DNA of 64,000 bases from Rhea pennata. Lineage: Eukaryota; Chordata; Aves; Rheiformes; Rheidae. Position 1 is the stretch's first letter. Every line of letters begins with the position of its first letter. The DNA lies in assembly GCF_028389875.1 (NCBI RefSeq), contig NC_084674.1, positions 9,519,501 to 9,583,500 on the forward strand, given 5' to 3'. Positions 21,851 through 34,452 of this stretch are shown here, piece by piece. A model generated the notes under the pieces. That model was not told the DNA's origin, did no database searches, and worked only from the letters and a program-made list of their open reading frames with translations. The position numbers and the translations under genes are program-made.

Positions 21851-24800
21851 CAGAGCCGGGCGGGGAGCGCGGTACCGCCCTCCGCGGCCGCGCGGGGCGT
21901 CTCGCGGGGTGTTGTGGGGAGGCAGCGGCCACTTTTCCCCGGCACCTCAGCGGCTGTGGGGCGGCCGCCTGCGCTGGGGCGGGCGCGGAGGGGCCAGGCT
22001 GGCTCCGTGGCTTTTGCTTTTCTTCCCTCAGGCTGCAGACTCTGTGAAAACGCTTGGCGCTGATGCAGTGTGTTGCTTGCTGGGGAGCGCTTGGCCGCCC
22101 GGCGAGCGGCGGGTTTGCGCTGGGCTGCTGCGCGAGTCGGCCCCGCTGCGGAGGCGGCCGCCAGCGCGGATCCTGTGAGGAGACCGTGCCGGGAGCGGTT
22201 TCCCGCCTTGTCCGTACGCACCTGCCTTGAGGCCCCCCAAGATCAGTAGGAGAGGTGGGGGAAGGTTGCTTTCTGGACGGAAATTCAGATGGTTAAAGCA
22301 AAAGCATCATTTTCCTCATCTTCCTTCAGAGTGAGAGCAGTCATTGCCACAATCAAGTTAAAGTCACAGTCTGACCAATTAATCACAATAGAAATACATA
22401 CAGAGTAATAACATCGAACTTTTTATTTTCTGAAGTGCTTTCTGCACTTTGCGTTACCAGCCTGCTGCTTCTGTAACTGCTGTTTTGAAAAGAGTTTTAG
22501 CTGAGTCTGGGTAGCCTGAGTGACAGCTCAAAATATACACAGTAAAGCTAGCTTTTTTTTTTAAAGGATAGCATGTGTCTGTAAAGAACAAATTCGTTCT
22601 CTGAATTATTAACTTATTTAGAAAAATTAATGTATCAAGATGGATGGAGTAATGCACAGTTCAAAGAATAATTGCTCACAATATGTCATATCTATAGGCA
22701 GTTTTCTGGGTAAGTTATTTTCTTACATTGAATCAGTGATTCAAGTAAGACATTCTAGAATATGTGCAAAGATTTTGGCAGCTTAATTTTGGATTTAATT
22801 TGTGAAATGTCTGATGGAAAAACTGCATTAAACATTTCACTTTTTTCTTTGGGGGGTATATATGTTATCTCCAACAAACAGCAACTCCCTTGATTTCATA
22901 ACTGCTTTCTTATTCCCCTCGAATGCTTTTTTTAGATATTTGGAGTAGTTTTAGATCTTTGAATGACAGCGGAACACCATTCCTGTCTTTAAAAGTTGCA
23001 TTCTTTGTGCTGAAATTCTGTGCGCACAGCTTTTTTTTTTTTTTTTTTAATTTGAGTGTTGTGTAGAGTGCTCATAAAAGCTGAATTTAGTTCACTTGTC
23101 AATTCTGCCACTTAATATGAAACCTTCAGTTTTTCTTTTGGCTTGTGTTGTTTCCTTCCTTCCTTGTAAGATCACTAGGTATTGTTTAGGCAGGAATGTT
23201 GCTAGTTTCATTCCATGTGAGCTCTTATATTTCAGAGTATAGTGCTTCTGGTACAAGTTGTAATTATCTCTCTTCAAAACGTGGTGTTTATAATACTTTT
23301 TTAATTGATATTATAGGGTTGAGAAAGCCTAAAAGAATTAAGACAGCAACACGTGTAAACTGTACAGCCTACCTGTTTTTTATGCAGAAGTTATTTTACT
23401 TGGAGCTGATTTCATTTCTAAGATGTTTGTGTTAACTAAGATAACACAGGATTATAGAAAAAGCTATGATTTACATCTCTAGCTCTCAGTGTAAGGAGAA
23501 TGTATTAGTCTAAAGCTATAGTAAGAGTCGAATGAAGCTTTGACAGTCTTACAAAAGTATGGTTGAAGTCTCTATTGCCTTTATTAGTGACCAAGTTAAT
23601 ATTTTTGTGTTTCATGTTTTTATTATTTTAAGGAGTTCTTTCTATTTGTTCATATTTGAGTTTTTACTGAATTTGAAAATTCGCTTTAATGTTGAAGTAC
23701 TACTCTTTTTTTAATATATTCTTTGAGGAGTAGAAGGCCATATAAATGCTTTTACTTTTTTCTGAAGGGGAAATTGGCCACTGTGGGGGTGACACTAAAA
23801 ACATTGATTTAGGTTGTCAGTTTATAACTTCATGTTGAGAAGAGGGTTATCCACAGGTCTTGCGTGCTTGTGTCTCTGTATGTACTTTATAGGATTTGTG
23901 TTTTTTATGATTACGTGTAATCATCTTGTGCTGATTTTGTCATCTGTTGCCTGTATCTTTCAAAGAACTTGCAGTGAACAGAGCAGTTAAGTTTTATAAA
24001 TGTCAAAGTCGTCCTTTTTCTCCAGTCTGTGGCTACAACTTCATTTATGTAAATTACATTATTGCACACAATTTTGTCTATTTCTGCAGAAGCTCAGACT
24101 ATTGCCTCTTTGCAACCTTATCAACAGCAGACTTCTGTATAGAATGTCAGTGGTGTATATATCAACAGCTCTATAAAATTGGTGCTGTTTCTTACACCCT
24201 GATCGAAATACTGATGTATTGAAGTCTGTAGGAAAACTGTTTTTGATTTCTGTAGCTCATTCTAGTGTTTGAATGATTCTAAAATGCGAGTTGATTATTC
24301 CCAAATTGTTTGGTGCTATGTAGGCAGTGTTTGTACTGTGCATTAAGATAAAGTATGTTTATTTGGAACTTAGGTTGACCAGCATCATCCTTATCTTTCT
24401 CATTTTATAGTAGCTTAATAGGCTTATTTACCTCACTATGGTTCTTCTGCAGTGGTATTTAAATTATTCTTACAGTGTGTCTTTATTGCTTTGTTAGTTT
24501 TGTAAGCTTCAGGAGAAGAGGGGTGCTTTAAAAATGTCTGAGATTATGGCTGTGCTTGTTGTCTTTTTCCACTACACTAGTAATTTATCAAGTAAAGCTG
24601 TCAGATTTGTTTGGCACAATGTGTTCTTTGTGCATCCTGGTAACCCAGAACTTTCATCCTTGTAATTTATGTTTTCAGAGTCAAACATTACAATGAATAC
24701 CTAATGTAATTGGCTTTTTAAAAAAACAGAATGTGAAAGCAAAAAGGGTCTGACAAAATCTATATATTTTTTTTTTTTTTTTGGTGATTAAAATACCTAC

Positions 24801-26426
24801 TGGATATTTTTCGGTGGTTAAGCCTGTATGAAGGAAGTAGGAAGAAGGTTGTCCCAAAAGCTGCAGGATGATTTTGTGTATCTATCGTAAATATGCAGTA
24901 TTTGAAGTCTTCAGGTTTTGCATGTTTGTAATTTTTTTTTTTACAGTGTACTAATTTCCTCTTTATGTAACAGTACACACACAAAATAAAGGTAACATTA
25001 AGACATGTAAGAAGCAGCTTTGTGATGTTCACCATTTAGCAAGTTTTACTAGTAAAATTGAACTTAGTTAAACTTGATTGTCATGCTTTGGCTCTGTAGA
25101 TAGTAGATAGTATCTAATCCCATCTGACTAACGCATCACTTCCTAGTTGATGCAGTCTCATTGGTGAGCATGCACTGTAAGTTTGCTTATTTCTCTTAAA
25201 AGCCAGCAAATGACTCAGTTGATGAAATAATTTCTGCAGAGGCCCTTAATTAAAGGGGGAAAACACTAGTTTTACAGCTTCAAGACAGTAGATATGTTGA
25301 TTGTATTCCTATAAGGACCATATGGAAGAGTTGCTTTTTTTTTTTTTTTTTTTTAAAAACAAAAAAGGCTTCTCTACAGATCTTTGGTATACAAGCCTAG
25401 AAAAGGGATGCTAAGTAGAGGTTCAGTGGAACATAATCCTTTAAGGAGTTTTCAGCAGAGCTGGGGTGGTTAAATAGCCTTCAGTGCGAAGCTGGTATAC
25501 CCAGTCGAAGACCTGTTAACAAGATGGGGGGGAAAAAAAAAGACTGTGTTTGAATGCATTGGGATTCTGTTATTGGCAAAAATCCCTAAAAGCTGAAACA
25601 GCTGAGAGCGCTGAAATCCTATAGGTAGCTGGCACAATATATTGCAAATCTGTTTTTTATTTTGCCCTGCCTTCTGGTAAAGTACAGGAGATAAGTCGCA
25701 AACTTCCTGAGCCTTCTCATGGATTTTCAATTTTATTTTGATTTTTGTTCCTGTTATGGTACTCTGTTCCACTGAATGTAGGTAACAATGTGCTAAACTT
25801 CAAGATGTGGGGTAGTGATCAGATGAGTCTTCCTGCGCTTCAATAGAACTATTATTTATACCTGGGCAGTGAGTTTGCTTTGATCAGTGAGTGGAACATG
25901 AAGAAATAATCCTGATTTTTAATCTAGTTAGGTCCTAGCTTGAGGTGGTGTTGAAGATGAGCTTGGTCAGTGTAGTGGCTGTTCACTTACAGGAAAGCTC
26001 ACATTCTGGAGGTGAATCTTGCAGTGAGCAGAGTTTTAAAATAGTAGCAAGTATGCTGCTGACACTTCTAAGGAAGTGCTTTGATGACCAAACTGTTTAC
26101 AGCAGTACTTAGTGTTTTTTCTCTTGTCTTACTTCTCTGGTATAGGGTGATGTAGTTGGCCAAATAGAGCTTAAAAAAAGGTTCACAATGAGTAGACAAA
26201 ACAGCTGACGCAGTTTTTTGGGCTTAATTTTTTCCTTTTTGAAACTTCATCTTTAGTCAAGTCAGCTGCTGCTAACTGGACTGTTCAGCTTCAGTGCAGT
26301 GTCTACATTTCCCGATCTTAGAAGTTACTTCAGCTTGTTTCTGCTGGTCATTCTATTTTAGGTTACTGTATTGCTTTGGGAGTGGAAGGCAGGCAAGGTA
26401 TGTTGTAACACTGTATATATCTGTAT

Positions 26427-26454
26427 ACAGTGTATATATCTGTATATACACTGT
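26427..26454. repeat. Perfect hairpin, 12-bp arms and 4-nt loop
   Basis: ACAGTGTATATA, loop TCTG, TATATACACTGT forms a perfect inverted repeat. It overlaps a local direct duplication of the TGTATATATCTGTATA type (26,412-26,446). An AT-rich simple-repeat origin is the plain explanation. Confidence 0.85.
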
Positions 26455-28961
26455 AATACTGTATGTATCAAGTATATTCTACTTGAAAATGTGTGTAATG
26501 AAGACTCAGTTGTATAGAACATTTTTTTTCTAAAAAATACTTGAAATATTTAAAACTAGGAAGTGAGGTGGAAGTAGTACTTAAGCACTGACTCCAATAA
26601 AGGAAAAGTATTGGGAATATTAGTTGCTTAATAAATGTTGGTGCATTCCTATTGCTCCTGATGCTGCTGTTCTAGTGGAGGCTCATTGATCCATAGCTTA
26701 CAGTTTATATTCACTTTACATATACACAGTAGAGAAATTGTCATATGGATTCAGAATGCTGTTTTGTGACGTGAAAACTTCTAGGAATCACTTTTAAAAT
26801 AATTATCAGTGCAAGTCCTTAGTGTAGTTAAATGCTATTATTTGCTGAAAACCAAGTAGATGTTATGGTCAGAAACTCCCTGGTAATTTTCGTATTCGAT
26901 CACTTTTCGGAAGGAACTTGGAAAGGTCAGGCATATTTTAAGTCAACCTTAGATGGATATAATGACATAACTTCAGGCAGATCACGCCTCACAAGGTGGT
27001 AATTTAAAGAGTTCAAGATCGGTCATTGATAGCTAACACTGCTCTTCTCCTATATTAAAGAGCAGATATACTTTGTGTGCCTCTTTTAGGGATGAAGCAT
27101 TGCATTCCTTTGTTCCTTTGTGAAACAAGAGTATCCCTGGATGGTGTAGAAGTTTGGGTAGTGCCAAATACCACAAAAATCTAATCTCAGCACCTTCAAA
27201 AACACTCTCATTTGCCAACATTTAAAATGAAAATTTAAATTTGCAAAATGGTAAAAGGCTTCTAAAGCATATTTGTTTTGAAAGTGGCATGATCAATGTA
27301 ATAGTGAACTTTAAAAATAAGTAGACCTAGTTGAATAAGTTTCTATTTTGCCCAGGTGGTTAAAAGTAAAATACTTTAATTGTTACAGGTAAACTTTTTT
27401 AATTATATTCTTTTTTTTTTCTCAAGCAGTTTTGACTGAGATAGCTAACATTTCCTTGTATAGCTCATCAGACTTGCAGTGAAATGCAGCTGTCTCAGTA
27501 ACTACATTTATCGCGTCCTTTTTAATAGGCAGCATCAAAGTATGGGTTTTCTGTATTGGTCTGCAGTGCTGTCTGTTTTATCAAAATAATGCTGTGACTT
27601 CAGTAATAGTCTAAGAATTTAGAGTAATTTCTGAAGATAAGTGTTTCAGCATTATATTTAGTGAGGTGTGAAGTTGCTAAGTCTTGTGTGTCTGATAGGT
27701 GTTGGCCTTGGAAGGTTCTCTGCTTTTCAGGAAGTGACTGTGCACTGGCCTGTTGGAATAGTTTACATATGTCAAATTTAATTAGTTTTAAAAATCGGTT
27801 ATGAAATGTTGGAGAGTGAGGCTTTAAAATGGCATAGGGCTGACATTTGGCACTAAGTATGCATATTATTTGTCCTATTAGCTTCAATGATATTATGCAA
27901 ATACTGAAAATTAAGTGTCTTAACTGTTTTACTGGATTTCTGTGTAGATGTTAGTTGGGAACTAGGATCTTGAAGGCATGTTGGAAAGTGCTGGGTAACA
28001 TAAGACTCAGATTTCTATTTAGCGAGTGTTAAGACTGGAGGTCAGTGTTTTGTTAATGAGAACAGTATAATGATACCCTGAACTGATCCTATATAAAGTA
28101 TGCTAGGAGTCTTTCTGGATGTGGAAGGCACTTTGAAATGCCACTTTTATTTTTTATTTATTTATTTTTTTCATGGTCACTAAAATGAAGTAGGTGTCCA
28201 TTTCCTGTGGTTTCTCTCTGTCTTTTTTTGATGCAGTATCCGATTCTTACCAACTTCTGGTATTCCATTTTGAAAAAATTCATTAATTTTACATACTTTA
28301 CTCATGATCTGCGGTATCCAATAAATCAAAACAGCTGGCTTGATTACATACTTATTTAATATACAGTAGCAGAGCAACCAAGCTGACAGTCTTCAGATCC
28401 CCATGTGAAAGGACTTTGAAATTACACTTGCAGAGAAGTGTATGTCTCCTTTTTAATTCTCGTGCTGGGACATCTCCTAATGATTTAAGACTTTGAGTCT
28501 CTTTGTAGTGCATGTTTTCTTATTAAATATTTAAGAATTATATGGTTGTAATGAATACTATTTCACAACAGTAGAATTTTTTTTCATTGCAGAGAAGTTT
28601 TCAGGTCAAATCTGACTTGTAAGCATGCAGTTTTAGAAGGAAAAGGGGGAGAGAGGAAGCTTGCCTGAATGTAAGGCTTATAAATATCTTCAGTCATTTC
28701 TGTTTAGGTGAGTGTATTGCTGAGGAAAATATGTACCGTTGTTTAATACACTTGATGGGCGTGTATTAATGGAGAAACCAAAATATAGGGAAGCACACCT
28801 CAGATCAGCAAAGAGCTAATATTATGCATTGTATTACAGTGGAGTATTCCATGACCCAGGACTACAGCCTCCATCAGCATATGAGCTTTCATAGAAGATT
28901 TATTTAAATTGTCATTAAATTACAGTTTTGTGAGAAGTGAACTGCCAAACTGTGTTTGTTT

Positions 28962-28987
28962 TTTATTTATTTATTTATTTATTTTTA
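28962..28987 (+). repeat. (ATTT)n microsatellite
   Basis: About six tandem TTTA/ATTT units on the plus strand. A related T/ATTT-rich tract lies at about 28,147-28,170. Confidence 0.85.
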
Positions 28988-31539
28988 TTGTGGCATGTAG
29001 ATGATTAGTATTTTTTTGGTTCAGTTACCATAACAGACTTTTGTAAAGTGGCTATTTACCTATTAAATCTCCTGTTATTTCCTTATGACTTAAGCATTTT
29101 ACTTAGCTCAGTGTAGCTAGAAAACTCATTATAAGTTGTCCTACTTACTGGAAGAGTATTCTTAGCAATTGTACTATAGTAATTAAACTGTTCATTGTGG
29201 GATGCTAAGTAGTTACTGGCCTGTAACTTTTTAATGAAAATGCATTACTCTTTTCGGTTAGTGTATGAGCAGATGATAGATGCTGTATTAAAACACGAAA
29301 CAATAATGATCGGATGTTCATGCAGCATAGTAAAGAATCTTATTGTAGTTTTGAACTCATAACAGAAGTTGATGTGTTTTAAACTAAAAAAAGGCTCATA
29401 TTAGTATGGATATTTTGATGGGAGTAGTCAAGTAAAAAGGGTTTTTAGGGAAACAAATTTGTAGTGTATTTCTGTGCCTAAAGATGTAGATAATACTCAA
29501 AATTTGAAAAGAAAATAATGGAGAAACAGGAATTTATCCCTTGTTTCATTTAGCTGTTTTCCTTTTTTTCTAGCGTAGTGTTAGTTTATCTGAGATACCA
29601 TGTATGTATGCTTAGCAGACATCTACATAAGCATCTTTTGTTCATTGAAAACGTGTGAAGACAACATTGAAAAATGAATACAGAAAAGACAAACATGGTA
29701 TATCATTTGGTGAGTGTTTTCTGCTTATTCCAAAACCTGCATCTTAATGATTTTACACTTCTGCATATTGACTGTCTGATGCAAATATCCAATAACATTT
29801 CATTCAATGTTATCATAAGAAACCACCCATTGTTCAGCTGTTAGCTCGCAAATGTTTTTTCTAGTATACTGTAGGTAACATGGATACTTTAGGGCAAAGA
29901 GATGACAGTACAGCTGTTTAATGTGAACATTGAAGTCAAAGTTGCATGTATTTTTAGGAAGACTTATCACACAAATGACAAGGTTTTGTGCTGTTGGCAG
30001 ATACTCTGCTGCTTTTGGACTAGCATCTGGAAGGATATGGGCCATACAGACAACTGAAACCACTAGTACAGTATCAGGTGTACTAACATGGAGTGAGTCC
30101 CTGCATATACCGATATTGAAAAATGCTCAAAGAAGAGGGGGGGAAGATAGCTTGCTGTGGGGGAGTGTACGAATCTGTACTAGGTAAAATTAACTTCTTG
30201 CTATACCAATTTAAAAAATAGAGCTAAAGTTTGAGTCTTGCTATGTGCTTCTGTCTAGAAGCACTTATGTAATGATGTAACTAAGAAATTATTAAAAAGA
30301 TTTTATAAACTGCCTGGTAACTGATAATGTAAGCACCCCTGTTTTTTAAGGGTAGAAACAGATTTGTGAGATTCAGCTGTTGCTGAAGGTAGGGCTTGGT
30401 AATGGAAACTTTCATTTCTCAGTTTATTTTTAATAACATAGCCAGCTCAGGGAATTCCAAGTTGAGCAATTCCATCTCAACTCTTCGCTTCCTTTCTCCT
30501 GTGTAACAGGTCTGTTATCCTGATATGGCTGTTCCTGGGGTTGTGAAACAAATTGGAGCAGTGGAGGGATCTATATTGACTATACAAAGAAGGATCATTT
30601 TTTTTTACCTTGATAAACCTGAAAAGTTACTGTTCCAATTCACTGCATGCCCTACAGGCAGTTGCTCACAGACTCAAGCTTTAATGGGAACTGAAGAGAG
30701 AAGTGGGAGTTGCTTTAGATGGAAAAATTGCTACCCTTCTGACCAAGAAAACAGCTTGGAAACAGAGGCAACGGAGTGCTTATCCACTGAACCGCCCCAG
30801 ATTTGTATGGCAAGACTACAGATAAAATGTGCTGCTCTATTTAGGTATTGTCCTAATTGAGATAATAAGGAGTAATTTCTCAGCAGCATCTTAGCTATAA
30901 TACCTCTACAAGTGTTTCCGTCAGTTCAATGGATTTGTCTGAACCAGTTTACCGCGATCCAAAGTGTGACATAACATGGAAAAAAATGAAGTAGAGGTAA
31001 TTGTTCATTTTGATTTTTAATGATGTTGGGAAAAAACTTTGAGGAAAAACAATTTTAGCTAGTTACCAGGTCAAGGCTGGGTTTCTTTGATCTAAATTTT
31101 CTTAGGGATATTGGAAAAACAGGTCTTAAGGGGGAAGACAACTATTGTTCAGTGAACTGGACTTTCAGTGACAGTGCAGTTCAACCAAGTATTGCAACTT
31201 CTTTTTTGGAATTGTCTAATACCTCTATTTTATAGAAGACTTCCTGTTCCTTTAGTGATGTTTTTGAACTATTTTTTTCCTAGAGTCTGGTAAACATTTA
31301 TAGCTTGGAGCTTTTATAAGTGGAAACTGTAGTAATTAACGGTACCTGTAGATTTGTAGTACAGTACTACCCTCTCCCACCTCAAATGAAACAAAGCAGA
31401 AATTTATTTTGGAGTGGTAGTTTAAATATCATGTTAATAAACTGTGGTATAATAACATAGTCATAGATTATTTAAATATTTATTCACAATTTTATTAGTT
31501 TATTGTGATGTGAAGTTATTTTCAGTTTCAGGAAGTTAT

Positions 31540-31800
31540 TTTCAGTGGGCCTTCCTCAAGTTTAATTTTCCCTAATGTTCATTTCCATATGCTCGGCCTT
31601 GTATGCCCTTGTCTGCAAGGTCAGAATGCTTAATTTTGCCAGATATCTCTCTGTAAGCATCTGTACACAGTGATCAGCTCCCTTCTCAAGTTTACTGATA
31701 AGCTGAATAAATTAAACTCCTTATTAGGAACAGATGAGGATATCAGATAGCTTTGGTAGAAGACAAGTTCCAGGATAAAACTCAGGGTGGGCAAAGATGA
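31540..31800 (-). mobile_element. Ancient CR1-like LINE fragment, minus orientation
   Basis: Read on the minus strand, about 31,650-31,725 gives NKEFNLFSLSVNLRRELITV then YRCL. This is a decayed form of the region near the end of CR1 ORF2 that reads '[23 protein letters not shown]'. The DNA itself ('gagtttaatttattcagctt…gagctgatcactgtgtacag') also follows the old archosaur/turtle repeat pattern 'gagctcaatctatttagctt…gacttgatcacagtctataag'. Frame is broken elsewhere; the copy is inactive and its ends are approximate. Confidence 0.55.
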
Positions 31801-34393
31801 GAGAAAGACCAAGAGAGTTTTGTAGAGAGGGAATGTACCGTTGTCTAACCGAGGTTGTTTGGCCTACAAGGAAGTCAATGATGAGTTGGTGGCAGAGAAT
31901 CAGTAGACTGTCATGGAGGTCTTGTTCTGGAGAACTGCCTAGTCCATGATCCCACCTCTGTGTGTTGGCTCTTGGCAGTGCTCAGCTGGTTTACAAACTG
32001 TTCTGTTGCTTATTGCCTTGGAGCTTATGTCAAATGTGAAGATATCTACTCTTAATTGTCTGAGGGTGGATAAGGTGACCAAATTCTGTCTTCAGAAACA
32101 GGCTTGGCTCCTGTGGCTGCTGGTAGAAATAGTTCAGGTAGCAGTTGTTCTACGAGGAAACATGAAAGTCAGTTGAGACATGCATTTCTTTTTTTAATTT
32201 GTGGTGTTAATATTTATTGTTGTGCTTTCAGGCTGTTTTAAGATGCAAGTACTTTGTAAAACTTAATGATCTTTGATTTGTAAATGCTAAGAAGTTAAGT
32301 TTTAAAGTAGTCTAGAAGTCTAAGTAAATGCTAAATTAATGAGGATCTTTGTTCCAGTCTCTCTGCTCTTAAAAGAACTAGAATGAAAACCATGTATTTT
32401 ATAAGTGGTTGTGGTTTATGTTCCTACTGTGTTTTCCACCTCGGGCAGAGTCTCATTTTTGCTGGAAGGTCTAAGCTGGAATTTGCTCATTCTGAGTCTA
32501 AATAGTTTCCAACTTTGTTAACTCTTTCCATTTCATCAAGCATCAGTAATACAAGTATACTTGCAGGAAATTCATTTGGGGCTTGCATAATATGAAGTAC
32601 TGTTTTGGTAGGATTTCAGAGTACTATAAGCAATCATTGGTTCTGGTGGTTGACATGTTGATGGCTTATAGTTCTTTTCATAAGACTGGATCTTCCAAAC
32701 AGAAAGTATTGTCAACTAGTTTCCATTAAGGCTGATAGATGATTAGATCTGAACTGTTGTTCTTCTGGGGGTTTTTTGTTTGCCCTTCTCACTAGCTCTG
32801 TAAGTCTAAGATAATCAGTATAGCCCAGGATGCTCCTGTATACATGATCATAGAGGGAAGCATTGGCAACTGTTATGGAAATGTTTGTATGTGAAACTTA
32901 TTTATGCCTTAAAGATAAAATTGACCTATTTTGAGGGATCAGGTCTTCAATTTAACTGACAGCAATCTGTGGCAGTGTAACTGGCAGAAAGGGCCCATCT
33001 CCCTGGAGCCCTGTTGTATAGCTTTAGCTTAATGTTCAGGGAATAGAATTTCAGGGGAAACTTGTCTGAACCTGAGACTCTTAGGGTGCTTGGCTATGTC
33101 CAAACATGTTTAAAGATGTTTTGATTTTTTGGTAAGATGCCTTCTTTTCTTAAGTAGTTTTGTCATCTCTATGTTGCTAGGTGCAAACGGAGATAGATAA
33201 ACACTGCAAATCTGAATAAAATTACCTGTGCTGTTTCAAAGGTCAGATGCACTCGGTGAATTTGCTTTCAAATTATTTTCTTTATAGAGCTCAAGATGCA
33301 TATGTATACAGAATAAAGGTCAGGAGAGAAGACTTATTTTGAAACTGAAAGAAATCAGTTTTTTTTATTGCTGGTAACCCTCGTTAGTTACCTTTGAGCT
33401 AATGAAAACAGTTTTCCTTGGTTGCCTCTTCTTTCATTTTTCTGATGGTTTTATTTCCCTAGCAAAGTTAACTTGTAACTATGAGGTCCATTCCAAACTA
33501 AAATACCAATTCACTTAGTTCTTAGAAGTATATACGAAAGCTAAGTAAATATGATGAAGTAGAGTGCTGTTGAACAAGTTCAACTTCAGTTTTATTGGCT
33601 TTTTAGCTTATTTCATTCATGTGACAGGTTAGTGTTTTCCTAAATGAAGTAATTTATTTGAAGGATAGTCAGTATTTAATAGACTGTTGTCACAAGTAGT
33701 TCAATAAAATAGGGGAGTGAAATCCCTTAGAGTTTGTAAAGTCCTGCTTATTAGCAATCAGGAGGAATAATAATATATCCACAAAAGCATTTATGTGCGA
33801 GTCAGTGAAGCATAATTAGTTCAGTCACAGAACCAAGAACGGTCAGAAAGTGGGCCTCTATTAAATACATACTTTGTCTCCCTGACTTCCTTAATAGTAA
33901 CTCATAGGAAGGATGAAATTTTCAAAATGACTTTTTCACTTAAGTGTGAGTAAGATTTTAAAAGCGAACATACACTTCAAAAAATCAAACTGTTGAAACA
34001 AATCAAGTATTTGTCTGTCAAAATAATGGACACATCTTTTCTGGCTTTGGGAGATGAAATCTGAGTAAGGCAGAACATGTGCTAATGCAATGAGCATAAT
34101 ATGAACAACTTAGGCAAACACTATTAGTGTGTATATTGGTTGGATGTGTTTTGCAGCTATGTGAAAATTTAGATAATATTTGGAGTTATTTGTTATTTAT
34201 TGGTAAGAATATAAATCTCTAGTGAGCTGTCGCTCTTTCAGTAATAATTAGATATCTGTCTTACTGAAGCACTAGTCTTCCTTGCCAAAGATGAATTTGG
34301 GATATACTTAATCTGCAGTTACTTCAGCTCCTGTAGACATAACAGTGCTACCTTGGATACTAGGAAGTAGCAGCAGGTCCATGATGGCACAGA

Positions 34394-34452
34394 TTTTTTT
34401 TTTTTTTTTTTTTTTTAAAGGAGATGTGTGTGTGTGTGTGTGTGTGTGTGTG
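34394..34452 (+). repeat. Poly-T run (23) and (TG)14 microsatellite
   Basis: A 23-base T run at 34,394-34,416 is separated by only 8 bases from 14 TG units at 34,425-34,452. Both are likely length-variable. Confidence 0.95.

Larger units (their letters stand above)
21480..22250. promoter_or_regulatory. CpG island, probable bidirectional promoter
   Basis: About 770 bp of dense CpG stand out sharply in a CpG-poor window. There is no TATA box at a sensible position. Between 21,600 and 21,790 it holds two NRF1-type palindromes, a full CRE, an ETS-type CTTCCG and a CCATTTTG that fits YY1. These are typical of housekeeping and nuclear-encoded mitochondrial gene promoters. A minus-strand ATG exon with a strong donor lies on the left. 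On the right, GC-rich sequence without a long conserved frame leads into a long T-rich stretch, consistent with a plus-strand 5' UTR exon and first intron. The start sites themselves cannot be read from sequence. Confidence 0.85.
21760..22250 (+). other. Presumed 5' exon region of a plus-strand gene
   Basis: GC-rich sequence to the right of the core motifs begins with CTCCATTTTGTGTTCC (YY1-like CCATTTT plus pyrimidine-rich initiator) at about 21,779. The long open frames here (for example 21,750-22,178) are Arg/Gly/Pro-rich and change character with frame, as random GC-rich DNA does, so I treat the segment as 5' UTR. Two donor-like sites exist early (GTG|GTAAGA at 21,757 and GAGC|GTAAGT at 21,772), and a strong acceptor (gcttttcttccctcag) ends at 22,031. 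A 260-nt mini-intron (21,772-22,031) is therefore possible if transcription starts upstream of 21,757. The donor of the last 5' exon was not resolved; GAG|GTGGGG at 22,254 and CTGG|GTAAGT at 22,710 are candidates. Confidence 0.45.

Noticed and set aside
21661..22221. Minus-strand 186-codon open frame and plus-strand 142-codon open frame in the CpG island
   Set aside because: Both are Ala/Arg/Gly/Pro-rich and overlap on opposite strands, as GC-rich DNA with few stops produces. No domain or conserved motif is visible.
30525..30860. 111-codon plus-strand frame after a pyrimidine-rich AG (cctttctcctgtgtaacag)
   Set aside because: The reading (MAVPGVVKQIGAVEGS…) has no recognisable domain and no good donor follows, so it was not called an exon.
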